Below, piece after piece: positions 1 to 9,447 of a DNA stretch of 64,000 bases; positions within the stretch are counted from its first letter, which is position 1; each line of letters opens with the position of its first letter. Made by a program: the position numbers and the translations under genes. The stretch is from contig CAZIOH010000020.1 in the NCBI GenBank assembly GCA_964540815.1, positions 1-64,000 of the forward strand. The letters are read 5' to 3'. The notes under the pieces were generated by a model. The model was given only the letters and a program-made list of their open reading frames with translations, was not told the origin of the DNA and did not search any database. The stretch is from CAZIOH01 sp964540815 (GTDB lineage: Bacteria > Myxococcota_A > Polyangia > Fen-1088).

Positions 1-161
1 ATCAGGATGTCTGGGTTCTTCATCCTCCGGAGCGCCCCGATGAGCTGGGGATCCGAAGCGCCGCCCGTTCCACCCCCGCAGCAGCCCTCCGGGGTGGCCG
101 AGTTGCCCTGGGCGCGGTGGAACGTTCGTCCCACCGGTGGGTCGTCCCAGAGAGCGTCCAT
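1..161 (-). CDS. possible partial gene running off the left edge
   Basis: Downstream of the patatin gene on the same strand, one minus-strand frame stays open to the window edge and has mostly G or C at third codon positions, as real genes here do. The first in-frame ATG is at 161. The peptide contains the stretch MDALWDDPPVGRTF and later GCCGGGTGG. No family is recognised and no clear ribosome-binding site precedes the ATG. It could be the next gene of the cytochrome operon, or noise. An overlapping plus-strand frame is also open but looks less protein-like. Confidence 0.22.
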   Translation of the reverse strand, partial: MDALWDDPPVGRTFHRAQGNSATPEGCCGGGTGGASDPQLIGALRRMKNPDIL

Positions 162-253
162 CGTCGTCTGGGATGCCGGTTTGCCCCGATCGACGATGAC
201 GGTCTCGAGGCTGCCAAAGCGCCACGCATTGCAAACCCACCGTCGTCGATCAG

Positions 254-3175
254 TCAGTTGAACCAGAAGAACCGCGCCCCCACCGACAGCCAGAGCCGGT
301 ACGCCGACGACGTGATGGGGTTGGACGCGTCACGATACGCGAGCGCGACGTGACTGCATTGATTGTGGCCCGCACAATCGTCCAGGTAGTAGACGAGCTC
401 GGCGCCGAGATAGAAGCGCTGGAGAAAATCCAAGCGCAGGCCGCCCTCCGGCCCCCAGCGCCATATCAGCCCATGGTTCGGCCAGCCGACGCGCTCGAGG
501 AGCGCGGCGCCCCCCCCGATCTCCACCTGGAACACATTGGAGATGGGTAGCTCGAGCACCAGGTGGGCGGCGCCCATGAACGTGGCCGCATAGGTGAAGG
601 TGTCCGACCTGGAGTCGAGCCGGTTGCGATCGATCTCGCGGACGCGCTCGCTGAGGGTCAGACGCACCGCCGGACGGCTCGCGAAGGGGAGCTGACCAAG
701 CTCGAAGCCCTGCTGGAGCTCGCCACCGGCGTCGGTGTCGAGGCCCACCCCGAGATAGAACCGCGGTGGTCGGTACAAGAAGAGGTTGGGGGTCGCCTTG
801 GCCCCCAGCGAGACGACGAACTGGTTTCCGACACCGTCTTGCTTGGCCGACAGATCGTGCGCCAGGTCCTGCATGAGATCTCGGATGGCGCGCTTCGCGG
901 TGGTGCCGGTCGCGGGGCTCCCGCGGTATTGGAGCTGGCGAAAGCGATAACCAAATTCATCCAGCGCGTCGAGGAACTCTTGCAGGGGATCGCCGGCGGA
1001 TTGCCCGGCCTGGGCAGCCCGTTCGACCTTGGTCGAGGCCTGGAGGAGCGCGATGAGGTTGTGGTCGACGCCGGCGCACGCCGGCAACGCGGCGATGGCG
1101 GCGTAGGAGATGGTGTCTGGTTGGTCGCGATCCGCCTGAAAGCAGTCGAAGATCGCCGACCGGAGGTCGAAATTGGCGTGCGCGCCCAGCATCTCGAGCT
1201 GTTCGACATTGTGTGAACGGATGTGCTTCCGGGCGTCGACCATGCCCACGTGGAAGTCGAAGATCCGGAAGTCTCGCTCGAAGAAGCCCAGGAAATGCCC
1301 CAGCTGCTCCCCGGCGACAGGCATGGCCCGCGCGGGCAGCTCGCGGTTGATGTCTCCATGGCCCTCGACGGTGTTCATGAGCTCGGTGTCCTCCGAGGCC
1401 GAGACGAAATCCGACAGGAAAGGGCCAAAGGCCTGGAAGGTCGTCGCGGGGTGACTGGGTGGCTTCGCCCCCACGGGGGCCGAGGGCGGCTCCGGGATGG
1501 GTGACGGCGCGGGCGGTCCCTTCTTCCAGGCCACGTTTCCGGAGACCATGAACAAGAAGCGTGCCGGGGCCTCGGGCAGCCAGTCACTCATCCGGATCGC
1601 GAGGCCGAGCGGCGTATTGTCGAAGACCCCGCCGTCGATGAACTTCGCGCTCTGCTCCGGGGTTCCGAGGAACACCGGCTTCGACGACGACGGAGCCGCG
1701 GCGGACACCTCCGAGCCTTGCTCCTGCCAGATGGTGACCGGCAGCTCCACCGGCGGGAAGGCGAACGGGAAAGACGAGGACGCCTCGAGGAGGTGCATCA
1801 CGTCGTCGAGCTCGGCGGGCAACCCGTCGATGTCGGCCAGCCGCGCGGGGTTGCTCGCACCGAGCGTCGGGTAGAGCTCGGCCGGGGGGGTGTCCCTCGG
1901 GTCGTGCGGGTGAGGCCGGAAGGACGAGAAGGTGGGGGGCTGGCCGCTCTTCCCGGTCATGCGCAGGGTGAACTTCTCGGTCAGTCGGGTCATCGTGGTG
2001 TACGGCGCCCCAGTATCGACGCGGTCGCCGAGCTTTTCAGGGAACTTCAGGGTGCGTCCGCGAAGCCGAGTGGCGCTGACGCCGATATACGCGTTGCACG
2101 CATCCCAACCGGCGCGCTCGCTCGGGTCGGTCCAGAGCTTCTCGATCATCGAGACGGATTCGTCGATGGGCTTGCGCGACAGGATGCCGTCCACGTTGAC
2201 CTGGCCAGCCTCCACCAGCCGGTCCATGCCGACCGGGATCCATGCGCGGTAGAGCAGGCTCTTCTCCGGCTCGGAGACCGGCTGTCTGCACCCGGCCACC
2301 GCCGCCAGAAAGGCGTTGATCGAGCCCGCCGAGGCGCCGGTCACCAGCTTGAATCCCCCGACCAGATCCAGGCTGGTCCCCCCGTCGTCGGTGAAGACCT
2401 GCCGCACGTAATGCCCATGGGCCAGCAAGTACTGGCTGTAGTAGTGGAGGAACCCCGCCTGGTAGGAGCCCAGGCTGACCCCGCCGCTGACCACCAGGCT
2501 CGCGGACGAGAGGTAGGTGGCCCGCAGCTTGTCGATCTGCTGGTCGGCCTGGCGGGTGACGTCCCGGAGCTTGGCCACGTTGGCCTCGAGCACGTCGACG
2601 AGCGCGCTCACGGTCGCCGCGTCGCGGGTCGGGTCGGCGTCCCGCACCTGGTCGGCCTGGTCCTGGATCGCGGTCCTGAGGCGCTCCGCCTGCTCGCGCA
2701 GCCCGGCCAGCGTCGCGATCTCGGGGACCACCGCGCCGCTGGTCGGCGCGATCGTGTCGCTGATCTGGAGACGCGCCGCCTGATCCACCAGCCTGACCGC
2801 CCGCGACTGGATCCGCTTGATCGACTGAGGAGGAGCCGCTGCGCCGATGCCGCTGGCCGACGTCTGCAGCTCTTGCTGGGCCTTCTGGATGTCCTGCACC
2901 ACCTCGCGCTGCGCCCTCTGCTCGTTCAGATTCGGAATCGCCCGGTAGAGCGCGGCGCTTGGAGGTGATGGCGGGGGACGGTCGGAGGGCGAGGGTGGTG
3001 GCGATGGGCCCGCGTCGGGGGCCGCGGCGGCGGTCGCTCGCCCGCCGGTCGGACCGACGAGCCCGATCAGGCTCAAAGCCAGCACGAGCGAGCACCTGGG
3101 AAGGACCACCGAAATACCCGCTCGCCCCTGGCCCCGAGGGCGCAGCGGGCAGGGGGCGAATCGAGGGGCCCTCAT
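254..3175 (-). CDS. patatin-like phospholipase with C-terminal barrel-like domain
   Basis: About 973 residues. A hydrophobic signal segment (LVLALSLIGLVG, near residue 35) is followed by a Pro/Ser-rich linker and a long Gln/Ala-rich coiled-coil region to about residue 200. The patatin domain then shows the oxyanion glycine motif SGGVSLG, the nucleophile elbow GASAGS and the catalytic dyad motif DGG (in FIDGGVFDNTP). The last roughly 200 residues alternate polar and hydrophobic residues like outer-membrane beta strands. Patatins hydrolyse acyl esters of phospholipids. The layout recalls secreted patatins fused to a barrel (PlpD-like), but no POTRA domain is evident, so type Vd secretion is not claimed. 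It follows the cytochrome genes after 167 bp and may be their last operon member. The ATG at 3175 precedes the signal peptide; a GTG about 20 codons inside is an alternative start. Confidence 0.85.
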   Translation of the reverse strand: MRAPRFAPCPLRPRGQGRAGISVVLPRCSLVLALSLIGLVGPTGGRATAAAAPDAGPSPPPSPSDRPPPSPPSAALYRAIPNLNEQRAQREVVQDIQKAQQELQTSASGIGAAAPPQSIKRIQSRAVRLVDQAARLQISDTIAPTSGAVVPEIATLAGLREQAERLRTAIQDQADQVRDADPTRDAATVSALVDVLEANVAKLRDVTRQADQQIDKLRATYLSSASLVVSGGVSLGSYQAGFLHYYSQYLLAHGHYVRQVFTDDGGTSLDLVGGFKLVTGASAGSINAFLAAVAGCRQPVSEPEKSLLYRAWIPVGMDRLVEAGQVNVDGILSRKPIDESVSMIEKLWTDPSERAGWDACNAYIGVSATRLRGRTLKFPEKLGDRVDTGAPYTTMTRLTEKFTLRMTGKSGQPPTFSSFRPHPHDPRDTPPAELYPTLGASNPARLADIDGLPAELDDVMHLLEASSSFPFAFPPVELPVTIWQEQGSEVSAAAPSSSKPVFLGTPEQSAKFIDGGVFDNTPLGLAIRMSDWLPEAPARFLFMVSGNVAWKKGPPAPSPIPEPPSAPVGAKPPSHPATTFQAFGPFLSDFVSASEDTELMNTVEGHGDINRELPARAMPVAGEQLGHFLGFFERDFRIFDFHVGMVDARKHIRSHNVEQLEMLGAHANFDLRSAIFDCFQADRDQPDTISYAAIAALPACAGVDHNLIALLQASTKVERAAQAGQSAGDPLQEFLDALDEFGYRFRQLQYRGSPATGTTAKRAIRDLMQDLAHDLSAKQDGVGNQFVVSLGAKATPNLFLYRPPRFYLGVGLDTDAGGELQQGFELGQLPFASRPAVRLTLSERVREIDRNRLDSRSDTFTYAATFMGAAHLVLELPISNVFQVEIGGGAALLERVGWPNHGLIWRWGPEGGLRLDFLQRFYLGAELVYYLDDCAGHNQCSHVALAYRDASNPITSSAYRLWLSVGARFFWFN

Positions 3176-3342
3176 GGTCAAGTGAGCAACGTGCTTGCCG
3201 CCGGATCTTCCCAGCTGTCCCGCGACGATGCCACCCGGTGCCGGGCGGGCGGCCCGCCGGCAAACCCCCCGGCGCGGACGACCGCCGCCCGCCCGCCCTC
3301 GCGCGTCGGCCCGCGCGTCGCCGGGAGGGCGGCCGCGCTTCA

Positions 3343-6243
3343 TCAGGGGGTGAGCACCGCGTGCCGGTCGGCGATCGAAGCCAGACGGCCAGGACCGTGG
3401 CAGAGCAAGCACTCCTCCTGCTGCGGCTTGGCGAAGGCCACCGCCCGGCTTTCGTAGAACGAGCCGCCGTTGGTCTGCATGTGATCGACCGCGATCGAGC
3501 TGTCGTGGCAGGCCGAGCAGGCCGCCACCAGCGGCGAGACCACCAGGGTGGTGGGATCCGCGGGGGTGCTGACCCCCGTCAGCGCGTTCACGGCGAACCC
3601 TGCGCCATACGCCACCGCCGCCGTCACGTAAGGCGCGTTGACGGTGCCTGCCGCGTAGGTCCCCTGACCCACCGTGCTCGACAGCATGTTGGGGTAGGCC
3701 GCCACCGTCGCGGCCGAGCTGAAGTCGTAGGTGCCGGGCAAGTGGCACATCTCGCACTTGTTGAGCACCCCCGGGTAGGTCGTGTTGAAGAAGCCCTCGG
3801 TGGCCGACTCCTCGTGCCAGGTGAAGTTGGTGGACCGCTTCTCGGCGCCATGGATCGCGTGCACGAAATCCTTGGCGTTGGCGGACCACCCGCTGCTCGT
3901 CTGGTTCGGCCGGTGGCACCAGGCGCAGGTGGTGGCGTCGTTGCGCTGGCCGGCGTGGAAGTCGGGCCCCACCCCGAGCGCCACGTGGCAGGCGCCGCAC
4001 CGGGCGTTCTCGACGATCGCGCGCCGTCCCGTGAAGCCCGTCGCCACCATCGACACGTCGGGAGGGGGCACGATGAGTCCCCCGGTGCCGCCGTAGCCAG
4101 GCGTGACGCCATCTACCTTCTTGTTCGGGACGTAGGGATAGGCCGGCAGGTTGATCTGGGTCAGCGGCTGCGTGTTGTTGATGAAGTCCAGATCGGGGTT
4201 GGGTGGAGCTTGCCGCGAGCCGAGCCCGTAGGTGTACCCGATCCCCCCGGTCAGCATGGTGGCGCCCGCGGGGATGACCGCGCAGGTCAGTTGCAGGGTG
4301 TAGAACCCGGTCGCGTCGGGCCCGGTCAGGACCCCGGCGCCGGTACGGGTGGTGGTGGCCGCCGCGTTCGAGCAGGTGCCGGTCCCGTTCCAGACGTTTC
4401 GGATGTAGGCGCTGGCCGTGGCGTTGAAGTCGGCCGGCGCGACCTTTCCGTCCTGGGGCACGGCGAAGGCGAAATAGGCGCTCGGTGACCCCACGAAGTT
4501 CGGGATCAGCTCGCTGCCGGTGCCGGGGCCGGGGAACACCACGTCCTTGCCGTCGAGCACCAGCTTGAACACGATCTGTGGGCGCAACACCCCGGCGGCC
4601 GCGGTGTCGCTCCAGGTCGAGACGCTCTTGATCAGGTAAGTGACCACCTGCGCCCCGGTCGGCACCGCGCCCGCTGCCGCCACGTAGGCGGCGTTGGTGT
4701 TGCCGTTCGCGCTGGCGGTGCTGTTGAGATAGATGTTGAGAGGGTTCGGCGGCGAGACGGACAGGTGCTTGCTCGGCGTGTCCCCGCCGACCGCCCCGGC
4801 CACGTGGCAGACGGCGCAGTTCTTGTCGTCCGCCTGGGCCCCTCCGCTGTGCATGACCCGGCCGTTCGGGATCGCCACCTCGAAGCTCTTGCTGTCGTGG
4901 CAGGCCCCGCAGGAGCGCCGGCTGAGCTGGGTCTTCCAGGTGTCGGCCAGGGGCGCGGGCGCCCGGTGGCACTTGGTGCAGTTGCGCACGTCCTGCGGGT
5001 AGGTGGTCTCGTACGGCTTGGGAACGCCGGCGTAGGTGCCGCCGGTCATCTGCAGCTTGTCGCCCATGTGAATCTTGTGGATGAAGACCGGCAAGTTGAT
5101 CACCGCCTCGCCGTTCAGGACCGCCGCGTTCCCGGTCCAGGTCCCGTCGAGGCCCACCGTCGGCTCGGCGACCACGGTGCCGGTGGCGCTGAACCGGCGC
5201 TGATCGTTGTGGCAGGCCACACAGGTTCGGATGTCGTAGCGCACCCCGCTGTGAAACTCGCCGGAGCCGAGCTCGCCGGTCCCTCCCGTGATGGCCCGGA
5301 AGGTGGTGTGGCACTCGAGGCAAGCCTTGCCGTCCACCTTCTCGTACTGTCCGGTCACGTCGACCCCGGTGGCCGGGATGAAGTCCTTGACGAGGTTGAT
5401 GGGCGCGAAGGAATTTCCCGTCTGGTAGAGCAGCACGATCAGGCGATGAACCGCGCTCGGATCGTAGGTGGTTCCGGCCGCGGTGGGTCCGGCGTTGATG
5501 ACCTGGGCGAACTTGTAGCTGTAGCTGCCATCGCCGTTGTCGGTCATGTTGGCGGCGAGGGCGGTCTCGCTGCTGGCCGCGCTGTGATCGTTGGCGGCCA
5601 GGTAGCTGACCCAGGTGGTGTCCGCGCTGTTGTTGACGCCGGCCGCCGACTTCAACAGCGCGAAGCGCCAGGTGACGTTTCCAGGGATGAGTTTCTTGAC
5701 CCCGTACCCGTGTCGCTCGGTGACCGAGAGGGCCACGACCGGACGCCCGTCCGCCGGCACCGTGACGCTGGTGATGGCGGCGGTGATGACCGCCTGGGCC
5801 TGCTCGTCCGGGGTGAGCACCGTGTAGTCCACCACCGTACCGGCGAGCACCACGCTCCCGGCCTCTGCGCCGGCATCGCCGCCGGCGCAGGTGAGGGTCC
5901 GGGTCCCGTCGCTGTTGGTCACCAGCGTGCAAGGCGTGCCGTTGCTGCCGTTGATTCCATTGGTCCCGTTGGTTCCGCTGGCGACGGTCGCGGTGGTTCC
6001 GTCGGTGCAGACGATCATCGCGCCGCCGCCATCGACGTTCGTCACCGTGCAGGAGGTCCCGTTGGTCCCGCTGTCCCCGGGCTTCCCTGGCGCGCCGGCG
6101 CTGCCGTCGCAGGCGACAGAGAGCAGGCCGAGCCCCAGGAACGACCATAGCCACCAGGTGACCGCGTGCTTCCGAGCGCGTTCCCGGCTCTCCGTCGTTC
6201 CAGGCATCATGGCAGACACGATTCCAGTCGCTGTTCCAGGCAT
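3343..6243 (-). CDS. decahaem c-type cytochrome, OmcA/MtrC family lipoprotein
   Basis: 966 residues with ten CXXCH haem motifs (CLECH, CVACH, CTKCH, CGACH, CAVCH, CGACH, CAWCH, CEMCH, CSACH, CLLCH). They fall in two groups of five separated by beta-rich segments, the arrangement of OmcA/MtrC outer-surface decahaem cytochromes that pass electrons to extracellular acceptors. The N terminus has a hydrophobic stretch ending in a lipobox (LLSVAC), so surface or outer-membrane lipid anchoring is likely. A short Gly/Asn-rich, collagen-like segment with paired cysteines follows. The ATG at 6243 has a strong AAGGAGGAGG ribosome-binding site 5 bases upstream. It lies 28 bp after the paralogous decahaem gene, in the same operon. 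The substrate cannot be read from the sequence. Confidence 0.93.
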   Translation of the reverse strand: MPGTATGIVSAMMPGTTESRERARKHAVTWWLWSFLGLGLLSVACDGSAGAPGKPGDSGTNGTSCTVTNVDGGGAMIVCTDGTTATVASGTNGTNGINGSNGTPCTLVTNSDGTRTLTCAGGDAGAEAGSVVLAGTVVDYTVLTPDEQAQAVITAAITSVTVPADGRPVVALSVTERHGYGVKKLIPGNVTWRFALLKSAAGVNNSADTTWVSYLAANDHSAASSETALAANMTDNGDGSYSYKFAQVINAGPTAAGTTYDPSAVHRLIVLLYQTGNSFAPINLVKDFIPATGVDVTGQYEKVDGKACLECHTTFRAITGGTGELGSGEFHSGVRYDIRTCVACHNDQRRFSATGTVVAEPTVGLDGTWTGNAAVLNGEAVINLPVFIHKIHMGDKLQMTGGTYAGVPKPYETTYPQDVRNCTKCHRAPAPLADTWKTQLSRRSCGACHDSKSFEVAIPNGRVMHSGGAQADDKNCAVCHVAGAVGGDTPSKHLSVSPPNPLNIYLNSTASANGNTNAAYVAAAGAVPTGAQVVTYLIKSVSTWSDTAAAGVLRPQIVFKLVLDGKDVVFPGPGTGSELIPNFVGSPSAYFAFAVPQDGKVAPADFNATASAYIRNVWNGTGTCSNAAATTTRTGAGVLTGPDATGFYTLQLTCAVIPAGATMLTGGIGYTYGLGSRQAPPNPDLDFINNTQPLTQINLPAYPYVPNKKVDGVTPGYGGTGGLIVPPPDVSMVATGFTGRRAIVENARCGACHVALGVGPDFHAGQRNDATTCAWCHRPNQTSSGWSANAKDFVHAIHGAEKRSTNFTWHEESATEGFFNTTYPGVLNKCEMCHLPGTYDFSSAATVAAYPNMLSSTVGQGTYAAGTVNAPYVTAAVAYGAGFAVNALTGVSTPADPTTLVVSPLVAACSACHDSSIAVDHMQTNGGSFYESRAVAFAKPQQEECLLCHGPGRLASIADRHAVLTP

Positions 6244-6271
6244 GGGACCTCCTCCTTCAAGCTCGCCCGAC

Positions 6272-9200
6272 TCATTGAACCTTGTGAACCAGCGTCGTCG
6301 CGAGATCGCGATCGGCGGCGTGACAGGTGGCGCACGACTCGTTTCCGAGACCGCTGGTCATGATGTCGAGGTGAGCCTGCGCCGCCGTCGAGTCGTGGCA
6401 ACTGCCGCAGGCCACGCTCCAGGCGCGCGCCGGCACCGTGGCGGCCGTGGGGTGGCTGCGGTCGGCGGGGCTCTGCCAGGCGACGCTCAGCCCGTGGCAG
6501 GATGCGCAGTCCTTGGTGCCGGCCGGCATGGCCGGAAACTCGACGCCGGCGAACCCCACCACGCCGAAGTTCAGGGGCGCCGCGCCGAACCCCACCACGC
6601 CGTAGGTCGCGGCGTTGGTGAGCGCGCTGCCCTGGTGGATCTTGTGCAGCATGGTCCGAAACTCGACCGTGGTCCCGGGCGTCGCGGGCGCCATCGGCGC
6701 GACGTAGCGTGGTCGATCCTCGGTGCCGGCGTTGCCATGACAGAGGAGGCACGTGTCGCCCCCCCGCCGTGAGCCGCCGTGGGCATAGATCTCCGTGTGG
6801 CAGCTCTCGCAGCGCGCCGTCGAGTCGATGATGGCGACCGGCGTCAGCGTGGTCGCGGCCCCGACCAGGAAGTCGACCGTCGCCGGGGCGGAGGTGCTGC
6901 GGTAGGTGTTGGTCTCGCCGTTCCTCGCGAGGGTCAAGGTGCGTGATCCCCAGACCCCGACCGTGTACGTGCCGGGGACGATCGGGAGCCCCTTCCACTT
7001 CCCCGCCGCCTCGCCGAGGTCGGGCGAGTCGTTGAACGGAGGCCCATAGATCGCGGGCATCACGAAGTCGGTGGTGTACGACGCGAGCACGGCCGCCCCC
7101 ACCCCGAACTCCGTCACCTCGGTGATGGTCCCGGTGGCCGCCGCGATGGTGTAGTCGGTGCCCGCGGTCTTGCTCGCGAGGGTCACCCGGGTCACGGTGG
7201 CGCCCGCGAGGTGACCGAGGCGGGTCCCCGGCTGATACCCGCTGGCCCCGGCACCCGCGAACCACAGACGATTGCCATCCACCCACTGGACCTTCAGGTA
7301 CTCCTCGAGCCCAGCCACGCCATCGTCGATCGCGATGAAGTCGCCGGTCGAGAACCCTGCCCCCGACACCACCGAGATGACGTTCGCCAGGGCCGGCACC
7401 CCCACCGCCAGCGTGCTGCCCGCTCCGGTGGCCGTGCGGACGAGGACGGTGGTGGCGGCCCCGGCCAGGTTCCAGACCGGCTTGCGGGCGGTGGTGAAGA
7501 CGTCGCCGGTCGTGGCGGTCGAGAGCCCGAGCCGCTCCAGGTTCACGGCCTCGGGCAGGTTGAGAGAGAACGGGGGAGCCCCCGAGAGCGCCGCGGCGGG
7601 AATGGTCGAGCTCAGCACCAGGTTGCGGTTCGAGGTGGGTCCGGTGACGATCACGCTCAAGGCCGGCAGGCTCGCCGCCGGGAGGGCGGCGCCGGTGTCG
7701 TCGGCCACGGTGATCTTCACCGCGATCTTCTCGCCGACGTCCACCTTTCCGTTGGCGTTGGTGGCGCCCGCCTCCGAGACCCCGGTGAGGGTGAGGTCGA
7801 GCCCGGGGTTGAAGGTGGAGTCGTGGAGCGGATGACGATGCCCCTCCACCGCCGAGCCGCCGACGCCGAAGCCGGACGCCGGATGACAGATCAGGCACTT
7901 GGAGTCGTCGGGCTGCGCCATCATCCCCGTGTCGTTGTTGCGCTTGTACTGCTGGGTCCAGTCGACGTCGTCGTGGCAAGATCCGCAGGCCTGCTTCGAT
8001 GGGTGGCTGTAGGCGAAGCCCCCCTGGGCCGGCGCCGCCAGGGGCGGGGTAGTGGCGGGGTTTCCGCCGTGGCACTTCTCGCAGGCGATGACCCCGGTGC
8101 GGGTCTTGTCGTCGGTCGCCTGCTGGGCCGCGGTCAACGCCGAGTAGCCCTTGTTTCGGGGCGTCGGGAAGGAGAGGCTCGGCCACACCGGAAACTCCAC
8201 GTCGGAGAAGTTCGAGGGATCGGTGCCGCCGCCCACGATGTACGGCGCCGGCATGGCCGCGTAGCTGCGGGTCCCATCGGCGTTGACGCCGACGCCGAGG
8301 ACCGATGGCAGGTGCGCCCCGTCGTGGAGCTTGTGGATGAGCGTCCCGAACTCGATGGTCACGGGGGTGCTGTCCCCGGTGTCGGTGCTGTTTCGGTCCT
8401 CCGCCCCCGCGGTGTGGCAGGTGAGGCAGAGGTTCACGTCGCGGTACGTGCCGCCGTGGGCTTGCACGGCCCGGTGGCACTGGTTGCAGTTGTTCGTGGT
8501 GACCACCTCGCGCGGCTCCAATACGGTCCCTGTGCCGAGCGGGAAGTCCTGGGTCTGCGAGCCGACGTCGCGCAGGCTGTCGGTGCCCACGGCGTAGGTG
8601 CGGTAGAGGCGCAGCGCCAGGGTGTACGTGCCGTGCTCGAGCGGCTGTCCGGTCAGCTCGCCGGTGGTGAACTTGGTGGTGTCGAAGAGGGGAGGTCCGT
8701 ACGCCGCGGGCAGGGCGCTGGCGAAGGTGTAGGTGTAGGTGCCGTCGGCGTTGCGGAGCGCGCGCGTCTTCACGTCGACCAGGGAGAGCTGGTCGCGCCC
8801 CGCGGGCAGCACGCGCTGATAGTGCGAGGTGGGCCCGGCGATCCAGATGGCGGCGTCGTCCACGGCGGAAAGCGGGAGATCGAGGCCCGCCTTGGTGCGC
8901 ACGGTGAAGGTGACGGCCACGGTGTCGCCGATCTGGAAGACCCCGCCCGGACCGCTGGCTCCCCCGAGCGACACGATCTGCACGATCAGACCCGGGAGAT
9001 CCTGCGCTTCGCCAAGGACCGCGGCGGGCACCAGCGGGTCGGGGACGATCGACGCCGAGGCCCCATCCCCGCAGCTGACGGTCTTCGCCCCGCCGTCCAC
9101 CACGACCGTGCACGAGGTCCCGGGCTTGCCGTCGGCGATCGTCACCGACGTTCCGTCGTCGCAGGTGATGCCCCGGGCCCCGCCATCGCCGATCGCCCCG

Positions 9201-9424
9201 GCCGTGCAGTGCGTGCCCGGGGCCCCATTCGAGACCGACACCGACGTTCCATCGGCGCAGGTGATGGAGCGGGCCGAGCCGCCGTCGCCCGACGCCACCA
9301 CCGTGCAGTCGGCGCTTCCGGCCACCCCGCGCGGCCCGGTGCAGCCCATGTCGACGGCGGCCCCTGCCACGACGAGGAGACTCGACAGGGCCAGGGAGTG
9401 GACGAGCAGTCTCGTGGAACACAT
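6272..9424 (-). CDS. decahaem c-type cytochrome, OmcA/MtrC family lipoprotein (second copy)
   Basis: About 1050 residues with ten CXXCH motifs (CNQCH, CLTCH, CEKCH, CGSCH, CLICH, CESCH, CLLCH, CASCH, CGSCH, CATCH). It is a diverged paralogue of the next gene downstream. The start at 9424 is chosen because GAGGAGG sits 6 bases upstream and the product then opens with a signal ending in VDMGC, a lipobox. An upstream in-frame ATG at 9469 lacks a comparable site. Between the lipobox and the first haem are four repeats of a cysteine-pair module (CTV...C.DGTSV) alternating with Gly-rich turns. Immunoglobulin-like beta segments separate the two haem groups. A role as terminal reductase or outer-surface conduit subunit follows from the family; the electron acceptor is unknown. 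Confidence 0.92.
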   Translation of the reverse strand: MCSTRLLVHSLALSSLLVVAGAAVDMGCTGPRGVAGSADCTVVASGDGGSARSITCADGTSVSVSNGAPGTHCTAGAIGDGGARGITCDDGTSVTIADGKPGTSCTVVVDGGAKTVSCGDGASASIVPDPLVPAAVLGEAQDLPGLIVQIVSLGGASGPGGVFQIGDTVAVTFTVRTKAGLDLPLSAVDDAAIWIAGPTSHYQRVLPAGRDQLSLVDVKTRALRNADGTYTYTFASALPAAYGPPLFDTTKFTTGELTGQPLEHGTYTLALRLYRTYAVGTDSLRDVGSQTQDFPLGTGTVLEPREVVTTNNCNQCHRAVQAHGGTYRDVNLCLTCHTAGAEDRNSTDTGDSTPVTIEFGTLIHKLHDGAHLPSVLGVGVNADGTRSYAAMPAPYIVGGGTDPSNFSDVEFPVWPSLSFPTPRNKGYSALTAAQQATDDKTRTGVIACEKCHGGNPATTPPLAAPAQGGFAYSHPSKQACGSCHDDVDWTQQYKRNNDTGMMAQPDDSKCLICHPASGFGVGGSAVEGHRHPLHDSTFNPGLDLTLTGVSEAGATNANGKVDVGEKIAVKITVADDTGAALPAASLPALSVIVTGPTSNRNLVLSSTIPAAALSGAPPFSLNLPEAVNLERLGLSTATTGDVFTTARKPVWNLAGAATTVLVRTATGAGSTLAVGVPALANVISVVSGAGFSTGDFIAIDDGVAGLEEYLKVQWVDGNRLWFAGAGASGYQPGTRLGHLAGATVTRVTLASKTAGTDYTIAAATGTITEVTEFGVGAAVLASYTTDFVMPAIYGPPFNDSPDLGEAAGKWKGLPIVPGTYTVGVWGSRTLTLARNGETNTYRSTSAPATVDFLVGAATTLTPVAIIDSTARCESCHTEIYAHGGSRRGGDTCLLCHGNAGTEDRPRYVAPMAPATPGTTVEFRTMLHKIHQGSALTNAATYGVVGFGAAPLNFGVVGFAGVEFPAMPAGTKDCASCHGLSVAWQSPADRSHPTAATVPARAWSVACGSCHDSTAAQAHLDIMTSGLGNESCATCHAADRDLATTLVHKVQ

Positions 9425-9447
9425 GGGTGCCTCCTCAGATGGAACGA

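Noticed and set aside
3176..6154. A 5.9 kb minus-strand open frame spanning both the patatin gene and the decahaem gene
   Set aside because: Only the 3' part (patatin) is coding; the rest is an Arg/His-rich shadow of the decahaem cytochrome, which has the haem motifs and a strong ribosome-binding site.
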